Origin: Heterobilharzia americana | Taxonomy: Eukaryota; Platyhelminthes; Trematoda; Strigeidida; Schistosomatidae | Assembly: GCA_944470555.2 (NCBI GenBank) | Contig: OX104130.1 | Location: 56,205,491 to 56,269,490, forward strand | Direction of reading: 5' to 3' | Length of the DNA stretch: 64,000 nt | Shown: piece by piece, positions 1 through 10,870 of the stretch | How positions within the stretch are numbered: position 1 is the stretch's first letter | How the letters are laid out: the number at the start of each line of letters is the position of its first letter | Position numbers and translations under genes: made by a program | Notes under the pieces: model-generated | What the model was told of the DNA's origin: nothing | Database searches by the model: none | Seen by the model: only the letters and a program-made list of their open reading frames with translations

Positions 1-1110
1 TATCTTAGCAACGGAACACTGTGCACTTTTCAGTGGTATATAACTTATGCACCTGTCGATAAATCTCAACGGGTATCCACTCTGTGTCAGAGTTGTCGTC
101 AGTAAGTTGGTTTCTTCCTCCCTGGTGTCATCGGTGCAGATACGGTTTATCCTGTTGAATAAGCATCTAACTAAACCACGTTTATATTGGACTGGGCAAT
201 AGCCATGGAAATTAAGATATTGCCCTGTCCATGGAGGTTTCTTATAGATCGACCTCTTGATCGAGCCATCCTCCCGTCGACTGAGCAATACGTCTAGGAA
301 CGGTAGCTGGTTGTTCGTCTCTTGTTCACAAGTCAGGCTAATGTGATTCTGAGCCGTGTTCATTTTCTGTAGCAGGCACATTGCATCATCAGGCTTTTCA
401 CATATAATGACTATATCATCAACATATCTCTTATAAAGTGAAACGCTTCCGATGAGATCGTCAGCCATGTTTTCAACATATGACATGTATACATCAGCTA
501 GCAACGGTCCTAATGGACTGCCCATCGCAACACCATCAATCTGTTGAAAGTGTTCGCCCTCGAATGAGAATTCAACTTTATCAGCGCATAGTAACAAATC
601 TTTTAAAAAATTAATAGGGATAGGGAATATAAGACTGTTAGAAGAAATACAGTCACATAAAATATCAATTGTTTTTACTAGAGGTACATTAGTAAATAAA
701 GAATTCACATCGAACGAGTACACAGTCTTATCCTTGATATTAATATAATCTAAACAGTCAATAAGGTCAAGTGTATCTTTCAATGACGACTTACATAAAT
801 GGCTTCTGACAGGACTCAAGAGCTTTGTCAACCATTTAGCTAGATTATGTGTGGGTGATCGACACATAGACAATATTTGACGCAGTGGATTGTCAGGTTT
901 ATGAGTTTTAGGTAGCCCATATAGATGTGGATGTTCAGATCCCATAGGTTTTAGACGATTAAATTCATCTTTATTGATTCAATTCATGCCGAGTATTTTC
1001 ACAAGTTTAGAATTTACTCTGCCTTCCAATTTACGTATTCCCTCACAGGGGGCATCTGATGTGAATTTGCTTTCATCACTGAGAATAGATAACATCTTAC
1101 TTTTATAATT
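1..1110 (-). mobile_element. Penelope-like retroelement, reverse transcriptase part, runs off the left edge
   Basis: The minus strand reads as a reverse transcriptase in one frame from about 1105 to base 1, where it is still open. Visible motifs in order are GLPKTH near 905, SFDVNSLFTNVPL near 690, GVAMGSPLGPLLADVYM near 505, the catalytic YVDD near 425-415, and NNQLPFLDVLLSRREDGS near 300. This order and wording (GSPLGPLLADV, YVDD, LPFLDV) is typical of Penelope-like elements, which usually add a C-terminal GIY-YIG nuclease; that part would lie left of the window. One in-frame TGA (979-981) breaks the frame, so the copy is not fully intact, although the rest reads cleanly. The 5' side ends near 1110 without recognisable upstream coding, so it is probably 5'-truncated. 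Schistosomes are known to carry such elements (Cercyon type); the subfamily name is not certain. Confidence 0.88.
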
Positions 1111-1254
1111 GACTGCTTAGTTACAATTATGTTAATTTATACAAGTATTTAGGGTTCAGTGTTTCTGATGACGAAATACAAATATGGGCAATAGAGCGCC
1201 TTCACTGGTAAACATAGTCAACTTCATGAAACTGTAGACGACAGTGAATGTGAT

Positions 1255-1345
1255 TTGGTCAAAACAAGTACACCCACCTGATGAGTCCGCGATAGGAAGA
1301 AACGTGCGTCTTGGATTCCACTGTTAGCCACTATACATCATTAAA
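1255..1345 (+). ncRNA. Hammerhead ribozyme remnant of a SINE
   Basis: The hammerhead core CTGATGA is at 1278-1284, GAAA at 1299-1302 and a GTC cleavage triplet at 1308-1310, followed by TTGGATTCCACTG and the usual SINE 3' flank (TTAGCCACTATACATCATT). Helix II is reduced to about three pairs (TCC/GGA) and helix I (ACCCAC with TTGGAT) has mismatches. The core nucleotides are intact, so weak activity is possible, but the tRNA-like promoter half is not recognisable upstream. It lies next to, and in the opposite orientation to, the Penelope-like element. Confidence 0.75.
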
Positions 1346-3428
1346 ATAATAATAATTTTACTAAGACAATATTTTCAATGTAGTACGGAGTTCTCAGTAT
1401 GACATTTCAATAAATTTGCTCCTTGTACAGTAACATTCAACCGGTATGAAAATTTGTAGTTCCAGTTAACTATTCCTTTTATGAGTTATATGATGTTCTG
1501 TTGTGCACCCAGGACCTGATTTCCATATAGAGTGATGTTTTCTCATAGTTTTATAGGTGACTATCCCAGCAACCGGTTGAAGATATTTTAAGAATGTGTG
1601 AGAGTACGTTTTTCGATTTGTTGACATTTGAAGGATTCCAACAAGTAAAATTGAAAGGAAGAATTTGATGAAGCAATTCAAGGAGAAAATTTTCTAATGA
1701 CCCGAAATTTAAGGCAGGTCAACAATTAGGAAGAGAGAACTACCTAATATTCAGGTTTCACCGCATGGAAATATGGAGGATTCTAAGGACAACTCATCAT
1801 GCAATGTAAGAAGCCTAGCAAAAATTTGTAATTTGTAATGGTCAAAATAATTTTCATCTGGATATTAGTGAATATTAAACGCCAAAAATATGGTAGAGAA
1901 ATTTGTTTTGTGCAGAATATGGATTTCAAAATCTGGGAGCACTCATCAGTTAGATGTTTTGTTCTAATCTGATAATACTCATCGATGTAGACAGCACATG
2001 ATTTAGCAAGGATATAGAAGTTTCTCAATGGGCACATTACTAGTGAGTCCTTGAAACAGGATCAGATCGCTCATATCTCCCAATCCCGATCAAAGAATAT
2101 TTTTGGTACAACAGACTGATAACCATGTGTACTCCCAATTTAGTTAGCTTAGAGGCTATTTAGCGTTTTCTAGTCTTCACAGATGCATCAACTCATGTCA
2201 GTTGGAAATGAAAATTGTTGCTAAATCCACTATTCCACCCTCATCTTATAAAATGTTTAACCTGCACGAAACCCCAACGAAATTTTAGTCTAATATTATC
2301 ACGTTTCTGAAATAAAACAGCATTCACACCAATCTCATGATACAATATAGTAAATAATGAACAGAATCACGTTTCATATTGATATGTCTGTGAACATTTT
2401 CAATTTCTCTTTGTTTGTTTGTTTGTTTGTTTGATTGTTTTTCTGCATAACACTGAGCCTATCCAGGTAGCACATTTGACAGTTGTTTTTTAAAATGAGA
2501 TACACACAGTAATTGTCATGCTAATGAGTACAGTAAATTTGGGTTTTGTTTGTCATTTGCAAATCAAGTCAGTTGATTGTGACATTTTATGCCCAATATC
2601 AAAAGTTTTTATTAAAATCTCTGATAATGACTAGATTGATTTTGTTTCCCGTTAACTCTCTTTCCATACAACACATCTCTACTTGAAATATACTTCTGAA
2701 GAGTATAAGTAGTTTTGAATAAGTTTCGTTGATCTGAAGATATTGTTAAGCAAATCAGAGCGATCTTAACTGCTTAATCATTCCAGACATCTGAAGACGA
2801 GGTCACCAGGAATATTCCTAGAGGAAATGATGTAGCAGTTTAGTTGTTCAAGCCAAACGAACGTCACCAACACACGTTGTATGATAAATGTGTAGTGCTG
2901 ACAAGGGTTCTGTTTACAAATTCACTCACATAATGTGTTTAAAACCACACTGATGATACATTTAGGCAAGTGAAACACTGTTCATCTGTGGGAGATGTGA
3001 ATATGGAGTGAGCAGTTTGTAGGTATGCTGAAAATCGATGAAGCATGTTCATCTGCACATAAGGTTCAGTTTTTCGGATATCCCATATTCGTCTATTGAA
3101 TGAGACTCTCTAGTAGCCAGCATGCTTTTCATTAATAAATGGTAGAGTATGGACATTGAAGATATTGTAGTCTTTTGGTCAGTGAGTGTCTGGAGTATAA
3201 AATATACTGCTGAACAACTCGAGTATTTGGAGCTAGGTCACAGTGATCTAAACACCAGATAGCCTCTTCACTCGTTTTGGGTTGAGCTCATCAGCTCTTT
3301 ATATCATCTGATACTAGCCATCTGACTTGCATGAACCGGTATACCATAAAAAGAATATCCACCTTGCAAATTCTACTCAGTGATTAAAGAATTTTCTCAA
3401 TATTTCTCTTCCTTTGTTAAACTATCAG
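1346..3428. other. No recognised gene; simple repeat and a short dispersed-repeat trace
   Basis: No exon with convincing splice signals was found. A (TTTG)6 run lies at 2410-2433. About 3240-3365 resembles 42240-42390. The stretch is probably intron of the bHLH-like gene whose last exons follow. Confidence 0.4.
3230..3365 (+). repeat. Short dispersed repeat, also near 42240
   Basis: The phrase ATCTAAACACCAGA, a CTTCACTCG/TTTCACCCG block, a central hairpin-rich part and a final CCGGTATACC/CCGGTACACC recur in the same order near 42240-42390. The two copies are only moderately similar. The element type is unknown; no tRNA boxes or coding remnant were seen. Confidence 0.35.
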
Positions 3429-3528
3429 GTGAAAATTATACAAGAGGCAATTAAACACATCGATTACCTGGAACAAGCTGTTCTCCAACGATTGAATATA
3501 ATCAACATGGAGACCTCGATAGAGACCA
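3429..3528 (+). CDS. Penultimate exon of a bHLH-like gene (helix 2)
   Basis: A pyrimidine-rich acceptor ending TATCAG precedes the exon and a strong donor A|GTAAGT follows. The exon opens in phase 0 and encodes 33 residues beginning VKIIQEAIKHIDYLEQAVLQ. This has the spacing of bHLH helix 2 (K-I-[IL]-x-x-A-[IV]-x-[HY]-I-x-x-L), the part that dimerises in this class of nuclear transcription factors. It ends one base into a codon, which fits the exon at 4932 exactly (A+GT gives Ser). The basic region and helix 1 were not found upstream, so they probably sit on an exon left of the window or in sequence I did not recognise. Without the basic region I cannot tell a DNA-binding bHLH protein from an Id-like one. 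Confidence 0.62.
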
Positions 3529-4931
3529 GTAAGTTTTTATCACCTCCAATTTTCATCTTGTTCATGTCAGCCAATTGATAAGTCGAACAATTTACAATAG
3601 AACACTGAGACGCACCGGTTCACTCCTGGTTTGAAGCCTTCCACTGGATATTCTACTAACCGGAGGAATTACTCAGGATCTTAGGGTCTTCACATGAACA
3701 AGTTTCTGTTGAAGTTCAGTGTCTCAATGGTGTAGCCATCCATAATGTACTCGATGACTGATTTCCCGTTGATTTCGACTCTTGAAACTTTGATTGATCA
3801 TTCATCAACTAAGAGCAATGAATGCCAACATTGCCTTATCCCTTAGTGCTGACCAAATATGTCAGTGGAGTTCAGTTACTCAATATGAACTGGACTTGAC
3901 GTAGAGCATTTGAAGACAACCTGCTGGTTGAACTTCTCATCTGTAGCTGGAGGACCGTTCATTACTTTTTCACCATTCACACTTGCTAGGTTCAACATTC
4001 AATGCATACTGACAAAGATTTATTGTAAATAGTCTGACATTTGAATAGCAACTTAGCAACCGAAAAGATATGCACTGTTTCGCCCTCTTAACAGAATCAT
4101 TTCAAAAAATGAACATATGTTTTTTCACATATCGGTGTTTGGCATTATTCCAAAGTTGTATAGGTAAACATCCGTGTGAACTTTTTGCATAGATTGTAAG
4201 TTCACTACATAAACACCTGATTTACCGAGTTCATACTAAGCATATGTTATAATTCTCAAGAGAAAATTCATGTTAGTTAATGATAATAATTAAATGGACC
4301 ATCTTTAATTGATTCACTCTGTCTCTCACATAAGCATAGTCTTAGCATCGATGTTTTAGTTTCCGTGTTAAAATGAACCTGGGTATGTTAGCCTAGAGCC
4401 ATATATACCTTTAGTCTTAACATGTGCTCATCAATTATATACTTAGCAGTAAAATCTGCAGATGTTTCACTGCACGACAGTCTTATTCATACCGTCATCG
4501 ATAGATCATCTACAGTTCTGAGTAATCAGTTCCCTGACGCATTTCCCTTTCTGTAATAGTACTACTTGCTATTACGTGATGTAGTTCAGTAGTAAAGTGT
4601 GTATTACTCATCTTTAGTCACCACCGTCCTTAATGATCCCCTGTTCAATGAACTGAGGGGTAAGGAAACTCATACCAATCAAAGTGGAACAGTATGTGTG
4701 TACTCTCCGAAGGTTCACAATTTGAAATGGTGGAAATCGATACCATTCATGAAAACACATACATTTGATTGAACTGACTTTATGTTTAGACTTCAATTCA
4801 AGTGGCATTATCAATACTCCAGTTTATATTCTCGAGAATTGTTCCTTTGAGTTTGTCATTCATTATTCGATGTTTCATTAAGTGTATTCTATTCTCTATT
4901 GATTTTATTTCTTCTCCTTCTCACCTAAAAG
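3529..4931 (+). other. Intron of the bHLH-like gene
   Basis: A 1403-bp interval from GTAAGT to a polypyrimidine tract (TTTTATTTCTTCTCCTTC) and AAAAG. I see no retroelement in it. The short ORF on the minus strand at 4614-4814 has no recognisable features. Confidence 0.5.
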
Positions 4932-5194
4932 GTGCTTCCAACTCATCCTCCTTACTACCAACATTCATCTTTAAATTACTATCCAGTCGTGGCAATCGAT
5001 CGAAGTCAGTAACAAGGAAGAATCTTCACCTGAACACATTTCAAACTGCTTCAAATCATAACAGTCAACTAATCAATAATGACAATGTACACATTCAATC
5101 TAATGATAGTGTTTCATCAAAGGCATATGATTTTTTAAATTCCAGTGGGAGTACACCATACCAAACAGATGAGGATATTGACCAGTGTGGATGA
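4932..5194 (+). CDS. Last exon of the bHLH-like gene
   Basis: The exon follows a strong polypyrimidine tract and AAAAG acceptor and begins GTGCTTCC. Joined to the exon ending at 3528 it keeps the frame and gives 87 further residues to a TGA at 5192-5194. The tail is low-complexity and polar (runs such as SNSSS, NHNSQLINNDN, SNDSVSSK) and ends in an acidic TDEDIDQCG. That is typical of disordered C-termini of transcription factors. No second folded domain is visible. The open frame extends upstream of the acceptor by chance to 4802, but that stretch is hydrophobic and coincides with the intron's pyrimidine tract, so I placed the start at the splice site. Confidence 0.55.
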
Positions 5195-5444
5195 AGTTAG
5201 ATTATGCAAAATAATTGCCTTCCATTGATAAATTTGTATAAATCCAGATATTCAAATTCTGGGGCTCTGTAAATATTAAGGAATATCATTGGCATTGAAC
5301 AGTTAAAACAATTCGACTGACTACATAAGAGTGAACATGACAAACTGTAAATATATAATTGTGTATAGTAGTGATAATAGTTGATTGATTCAAATATTGG
5401 AAAGAGATATTTTGATAAATTATTGGTGACTTTTCTTCTCTGTA

Positions 5445-5450
5445 AATAAA
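5445..5450 (+). promoter_or_regulatory. Poly(A) signal AATAAA
   Basis: Canonical hexamer about 250 bases after the stop at 5194, at a plausible distance for 3' end formation of the bHLH-like transcript. Confidence 0.45.
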
Positions 5451-5754
5451 CATTGAATTACATAAATGTACTTCTATGCTTGTCGGACAACTAACTATTA
5501 ACATTGTCTCTGTCGTTAATGGAACATCATCAGATCTAAGGTGTTTTGATGTGCTTTGTCGTAGGGAAGCGGTAAGTCACACTCACATATATATACATAC
5601 TTCTTACAGATAAGGTGATAGTCGTACGTTGAATTCGTGATCTAGAGGTTATTGTTACAAAATGTTTTCACTTACAAAATTCTCTCATTCAGCTTTGATC
5701 ATCATCCACTTGAAGGTGAATAGTCGATGAAAACAAACATTCTTCGACAGTGAG

Positions 5755-6465
5755 TTATTATATTATTATTTGTTATTTGTCCCTTGGGTTCCTAGTGGAA
5801 GACTGGGCTTCAGTAGCACGCCTCCATTGCATTCTGTTCTCTGCAATCTTTTCAACCTGGCTCCACGACAGCCCACAAGCTCTCATTTCTTCCTCACACC
5901 ATCTCCTCCATGTCACCCTCGACACCGACGCCCCACTCGTCGCTTCCCATTGGGGTTCCACTTGAGTGACTGTCCTGGCGCATGATGTCCCCAGTTGGCC
6001 TTCTCAGTGTATGCCCAATCCAATCCATCTCCACTTCCTTCCAGTGCATATTTGTTCAGCGATAGGTTCTTCGTTGGTTCACTACAGCCAGCCAGAGTTC
6101 CTTGTTGCTTATTCTTATTATCCTGGCCATCTGATCTTCAGTATTGAGTCAGCGTAGGCGGCAGTTGTTGGTGAATGTCTGTAGTTTGTTGGAAATGCCT
6201 TTCGTAACGCGCCAAGTCTCTCAACCATCACACAGAAGCACTGAATTGACGTGGTGTTGAAAATCCGGATCTTGTTCACGCTTTATGCTGAGTGGAGTGC
6301 AGAAGATCTCCACACTTGTTCCAGGTTAATGAACGCCTTTCTTCCTTATCCTGTTCTGACTTTGACATCCTCGTCTGTGCCGACGGCAGTTGAAACGGTG
6401 CTGCCTAGATAGTTGAAGGTGGCTACTTCCTTTAAGTTTCTCCCGTTGATGGTGATTGGAGTTTC

Positions 6466-6515
<50 letters not shown>

Positions 6516-8114
6516 GGTGGTGGTGGTGGTTGGGTATCTCAACACCTCCATCTCTACGTTCACTTGCAGTCCTATCTTCGCTGCCCTTCCTCTTCTGTCA
6601 ACTTGTTGGATTTTGCCTGTAGATCTTCAAGTTTATGTGACATCAGGCACAAGTCATCGTTGGCGAAATCCAAATCTTCTAGGATCTTTTCCCCGCTCCA
6701 CCGTATCCCCTCTTCTCACAGCTCCCCACTGTTTGCTGCATGATCCCGTCCAGTCGACCACAATCAGGAATATCATGGGTGATAGTAGGCAACCTTGTTT
6801 CACTCCTGTCTTCACTTCAAAAGCATCACTGAGATTCCTATTGTGAAGTACTTGGCCGGCATGTGGTATCTTCATATAGTTGTTGAATGAGGTTGATAAA
6901 GGTTTGTGGTATTCCATAGTGTTGGAGCAACTGCCAAATTACTTCTCGGTCGACGCTGTGGAAGGCCTTCTCAAAATCGATGAAGTTGAGGTAGAGTTGA
7001 TTTGACTGACATTCTATGCTTTGTTCTATGATGATACGTAGAGAAGCGTTGCAATTTGGTCTGTACATGATTTGTACTTCCTGAATCCAGCCAGCCTGCC
7101 TGTTCCGGTCGTAGTTTTGAATCCAGTTCATCCTTTACTCTCTCCAGGATGATGTGGCTTAATATTTTGTTTCGGGTGGACATGGAAAGCAGCACGATTC
7201 GTCGCCAGTTCTTGCAAACACTTAGGTGCTGCTGTTTTCCTCGCATTTCAGTAGCCTTATGGCATTCAGGACTTCGACTTTCGTCAGAGGCCTGGTGTTC
7301 ACTGGTAGTTCCGTGGGTCAAGATGGTAGTTCTGGACGACTTGCAGGTGGTGGTCGACTCAACAGCTTTCCGAAGTGGCCAACCCATCGTTCGTTGCCTA
7401 AGTTTCTCCTCTTTCGTGTTAATTAGGTTTCCTTCATCATCTATTATTGGTTTCATCTGTATTGATCTCTTCCCTATCAGATAGTAACCTGGTTATTTGA
7501 TACAATGTTGTCAGATCTATCTCACCAGCCTACAGCATGTTCTGCTTCACTTACCAGTGTGTTGTGGAAGTGTCTTCTGTCTTTCCACCCACTCTTCTTC
7601 ACTTCTTTGTCCAGTGTAGTATCTCACACATTGCACTCAGTTCCTCTTCTCGTTGTTCATTCTTGCACTGCTCTATCTCCTGCTTCACCATCACCATCAC
7701 CATCCTCCTCTCCCTGCTCTATCAGCTTCCATGTGTCCGTCGTGATCCATTCCTTATCTCGTCTTGCTTCTTCCTCCTTCTTAACACAGTTATGCAGGTT
7801 TCCTTCTACATAGCTTTCAAGGAGTTCCAGTGTTCTTCCATGTAGGTTTCTTCTGAGATGTTGCTCCATATCTTCCATATTGTCTTGATGGTTGATAACT
7901 GATGACGTGAAGATGTCCTTTGTAGTTTCATCCTTCAGTACAGTTTCTCTTCTGGTGTTCAACTTGAACTGTGGTCTATCACCAACTTCTTTGAAGGCTT
8001 TCAGCTTGATTTTGCGGGTAGGTTCCTTACACTAGATAATGAGTGGTGTGAACCAACATCTGCTCCCCTTCTTGATCTGATCTTGTGTTAAGTAGGCTGC
8101 GTCTCCACTTTCTT
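5755..8114 (-). mobile_element. Family-1 non-LTR retrotransposon, 5'-truncated and frameshifted
   Basis: The minus strand carries broken frames of the same element as 55048-58163. In coding order they are: a linker with KEEEARRDKEWITTDTW (7657-7962); a frame with GWPLRK and CKNWRRIVLL (6971-7456); RT pieces with IIIEQSIECQ and LYLNFIDFEKAFHSVDREVIWQLLQ (6838-7131); and FEVKTGVKQGCLLSPMIF (6654-6917). The 3' end is a TAACAAATAATAATA tail at about 5755-5770. Similarity stops near 8114 inside the endonuclease region, so it is 5'-truncated. Imperfect GACAGT matches on both sides (5746 and 8115) may be a worn target-site duplication. Several frameshifts make it dead. Linker regions are nearly identical to 15277-15730. 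Confidence 0.9.
6466..6531. repeat. Expanded (TTG)n(GTG)n microsatellite inside the RT frame
   Basis: About eleven TTG units pass into about ten GTG units. On the coding (minus) strand this is CAC then CAA, i.e. poly-His then poly-Gln. The best preserved copy has only a short HHHHQQQQQ at this place. Translations of the plus strand here (poly-Val, poly-Cys, poly-Leu) are artefacts. Confidence 0.9.
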
Positions 8115-8764
8115 GACAGTAAAGCTAACAGTCTATTCGATGATTGATAAAGTTAGATTTTCGAATCTTTATCAGTTGAAGTGCACGTTACAATAAGTTG
8201 AGGCAACTCTAACGGAATTGGTCTACGAATAATTATTAAAAAGGACTAGTCAATGCATAGACAACTAGTCATCAGTTTACTACCTGGAAATCGAACTAGA
8301 TTGATGAAGAGCAGTGTCGGGTGAAAAGATATGTGTGAAATGCTGTTGGGTAACCCGTTAGGTCACTTTCTAAAATGATGGATTGTGTTGACACCTTCAA
8401 TTATCAAGTCTATTTCAGCTGTGTTAAACAGTATAACTAATGAGATGGTTCCGAAAGCCTTTTACAGGAGGTGAAAATACTCACTTACATGGACTACAGC
8501 CAATTGATGACTAATGGTGTTTCACTGGTATCCAAAACGTTGAGCATTTGCATCACAAATATCTAACTGACTGCCTGTCGGTTTACAACACGAACAACAG
8601 TAAAATCATTGGTTGTTTAATTATGAGGTTAGCATGTCAGTTACAAATCAATTTGATATTGAGTTATGGTTGAAGATGAGGTGGAAATTTAGGCCGTAGA
8701 AGGATCCACACCAGCGGCCACTGAATTTTTGTCTGGATGCTCCACCGACTGAACTAGAAAACTT
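8115..8764. other. No recognised feature
   Basis: No splice-bounded frame or repeat match seen. Confidence 0.4.
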
Positions 8765-8769
8765 GACTG

Positions 8770-9085
8770 GTGACCAGTATCAATGCAAGTCTGCTAAACT
8801 ACGGTTATCTCAGATAGTCGAAAGTATAGTCGATGCTCCCCCTCTCTAATTCAAGTAGATTTGAATTGGAATGAGAAGCCCTGACTGGTGTGCAAGTGTG
8901 AGCATGATCAAACGACAGTTACCCGTCATGAATCCACATGTCAGTCGGGTCTCGTAGCTCAGTTGGTGGAACACCGGGCAGGAAACCCGGGGCGACTGGT
9001 TCGAATCCTACCACGGCTCCCTATCTTCGTTTCATATTTAATCATCACCCAGTCTGAATAAAAGTCTGCCAAAGCAACGCTGCCT
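8770..9085 (+). mobile_element. tRNA-like SINE, one unit with the tail motif on both sides
   Basis: The tRNA-like head lies at about 8951-9021, with A box TAGCTCAGTTGG (8955-8966), a perfect five-pair anticodon stem CCGGG/CCCGG (8974-8978 and 8986-8990) and B box GGTTCGAATCC (8998-9008). U33 is replaced by A, and the sequence runs on into a body, so this is a SINE promoter rather than a tRNA gene. The tail motif (GTCTGC(T/C)AAA(C/G) with AATCATCACCCAGT) occurs after the head and again before it near 8775, implying a tandem arrangement of units of about 280-330 bp. Confidence 0.7.
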
Positions 9086-9419
9086 TAGATGGTCAAACTA
9101 AACAATTTCTTGATCATATATGTCACCTTGGATTTTCTCATTTCAGCGTTGACCAAAGTGGATTCATCAGTCGAACAGTAATCTGTTTAGTTGAGCGAAT
9201 TCCTCGAATCTCTGAAGTGCTGTAATTTTCAACAGTGTTTACTGCTTTCCAGGATCTAAGGGATAATGTTGACTGATCCAAATTAGTGTTTGGAGAGTGT
9301 TCCAGTTCTTCAGTTACAAAGTGGTATAATGGACACTTACAGTCCTATATTTACCTCCGTGAAAACAAGTAAATAAGAGCTTTTGAACCAAAGGGAAAAC
9401 AGCCAAGAGAAATTACCCG

Positions 9420-9562
9420 TTAACACGCGTGGTCAAATTGCTCGACATCTGTTGGAAGATGGGCTCGTATACGGATGCCTCGATACCATCTGGATATTCA
9501 TCATATTGTAGTCTATTTGATGGCAAATAATGGAATCCAGAACACGTATTTCGCTTTGACCA
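9420..9562 (-). mobile_element. Hammerhead SINE, 3' part, inverted arm
   Basis: Read on the minus strand it starts at the hammerhead GAAA (GCGAAATACGTG then TTCTGGATTCC) and runs through ATCAAATAGACTACAATATGATG and GGTATCGAGGCATCCG. These segments recur in the plus copy that follows (9775-9915), so the two form an inverted pair. Confidence 0.7.
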
Positions 9563-9564
9563 AT

Positions 9565-9965
9565 TGGACCCAGTATAGCAACGGGAAATTGCAAGTATCA
9601 ACCAACAACAGCTGATAGCCGTCCCAGGAATGGTGGCTGCCATGCCCCTGTGGCCTAGTAGATAACACTTTGGCACTTGAAGTGATGGGTACTGGGTTCG
9701 AGTTTCAGTGGGAACAACGTTCACTAACTGGGGTACAGGTACATCCAGCTGACGAATCCCAGACAGGAGGAAATGCACACCAAGCTGGATCGCACTGCTA
9801 GCCATCAAACAGACTACAGTATGATGAGTATGCAGGCACTATCGAGGCATCCGCATAGGAGCCCGTTTTCCACAATAGGTCAAGCAATTCGACCCTGTAT
9901 ATCAATTGGAAATTACAAGTATCAGTTGACAACAGACGAAATTTCATCTAATCTAAAATATACAT
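9565..9965 (+). mobile_element. Hammerhead SINE, about 1.3 tandem units
   Basis: The unit opens with TTGGACCCAGTATAGC and AAATTGCAAGTATCA. Then come a tRNA-like A box (GTGGCCTAGTAGATAACAC, near 9650) and B box (CTGGGTTCGAGT, near 9695), the hammerhead at 9743-9790, and a 3' flank with CACTGCTAGCCATCAAACAG. Near 9890-9945 the unit opening repeats (TTCGACCCTGTATATCAATT, then AAATTACAAGTATCAG), showing a partial second unit in tandem. The element is non-coding and depends on LINE-type reverse transcription. Confidence 0.82.
9743..9790 (+). ncRNA. Hammerhead ribozyme, degenerate
   Basis: Helix I ATCCAG (9743-9748) pairs perfectly with CTGGAT (9785-9790). The core CTGACGA (9749-9755) fits CUGANGA and GAAA is at 9770-9773. 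Helix II is only TCC/GGA. The usual GTC cleavage triplet is changed by substitutions and extra bases (CACACCAAG), so cleavage is doubtful. Confidence 0.72.
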
Positions 9966-10564
9966 GACTTAGACAGATCAGTCACGTGGAAGAACCTTAC
10001 GCTCCTTCGAAGTGACACAGTCTCGGTCACCTAAGTCTTTTGATATGTAGTGGACACCATATTCCACAAGCTTCTTAAGCTTATATTATGTATTAGAGTA
10101 GCAGATGAATAAGTTTGAAGGTGACTGACTCACTTCTGCGAGTAGTCCAGGTTCATTTAAGTCACAGTTGCTCTCTCTCTGAAAACCGAACAGCAGTTTA
10201 GAGATTCGTGAGAGACAAATCGTTTCTACAGAGTTGTTGTGTAGTGCTCATCACGTTAACGATGTAGAACACGGCTCCTGATAGCTGTTAGATACTTCTT
10301 CTACGGAGTGATAAAACGAGTACATTCAAAAGTGTACACATGCGGATGCAACTCAACTTGATCTGTCGGGCATGTGTTTTCTCTCTTGAACTATTCTGGC
10401 CCATGGAGACCGACAGAATGCTGGACAACACTGAGGAAAGAAGAAAACTATTTGAACCAATTCTAGTAGGTAAATGTTAATTATGTTGCTCAGTATATAG
10501 TACAACTAGACAAAATCGGCTTGAATAGAAAATTACTGTTGATTCGTAAAACAGCATACAAAAG

Positions 10565-10870
10565 GAGAATCGAGGCAATATTGAGGCGTTGGTTCAAGGA
10601 GATGACATGTCGATAGTGACTGATCAATTCGATCCAGGATAATAATCAACAAGAGATCACTAGCATCAATAAACAATTAGTTATGCCTGTGGTGCAATAG
10701 GTGGTTGTCATAACTCAATAGTTTAGGGGAAAGTACTGTTTCGTCTGGAGGAATGGACTATGGGTTCGGCAATCAGTGAAGTCATCACCACTTACGAGGA
10801 TACAAACAAGTCCAGTTAACGAGTTCCAAGACGGATGAAATGTGAGTTCTGCTCACCACTACCAAACGAT
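10565..10870 (+). mobile_element. Hammerhead SINE, old copy
   Basis: Recognisable pieces in order are GAATCGAGGCAATATTGAGGC, CTGATCAATTCGATCCAGGA, a worn tRNA-like part with GGTTCGGCAATC near 10770, and a decayed hammerhead at about 10809-10855 (GTCCAGTTAACGAGTTCC, GGATGAAATG). The core CTGANGA has become TTAACGA and helix I is lost on its 3' side, so the ribozyme is dead. Confidence 0.55.

Noticed and set aside
1163..1176. CTGATGACGAAAT, hammerhead core strands side by side without helix II.
   Set aside because: No flanking helices I or III pair; probably chance, or a remnant too short to judge.
4614..4814. 66-codon minus-strand frame within the bHLH-like intron.
   Set aside because: No motif or splice sites; overlaps the plus-strand intron.
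6413..6846. Plus-strand frames with poly-Cys/Trp, poly-Val and poly-Leu/Val.
   Set aside because: Translations of the (TTG)n(GTG)n microsatellite antisense to the LINE RT; not proteins.
5740..8122. GACAGT matches on both sides of the 5'-truncated family-1 copy as a target-site duplication.
   Set aside because: Only six or seven matching bases with mismatches; not strong enough to list as a feature.
8951..9021. Possible functional tRNA gene with a perfect anticodon stem.
   Set aside because: U33 is A, the acceptor stem is poor, and the sequence continues into a SINE body repeated elsewhere in the window.
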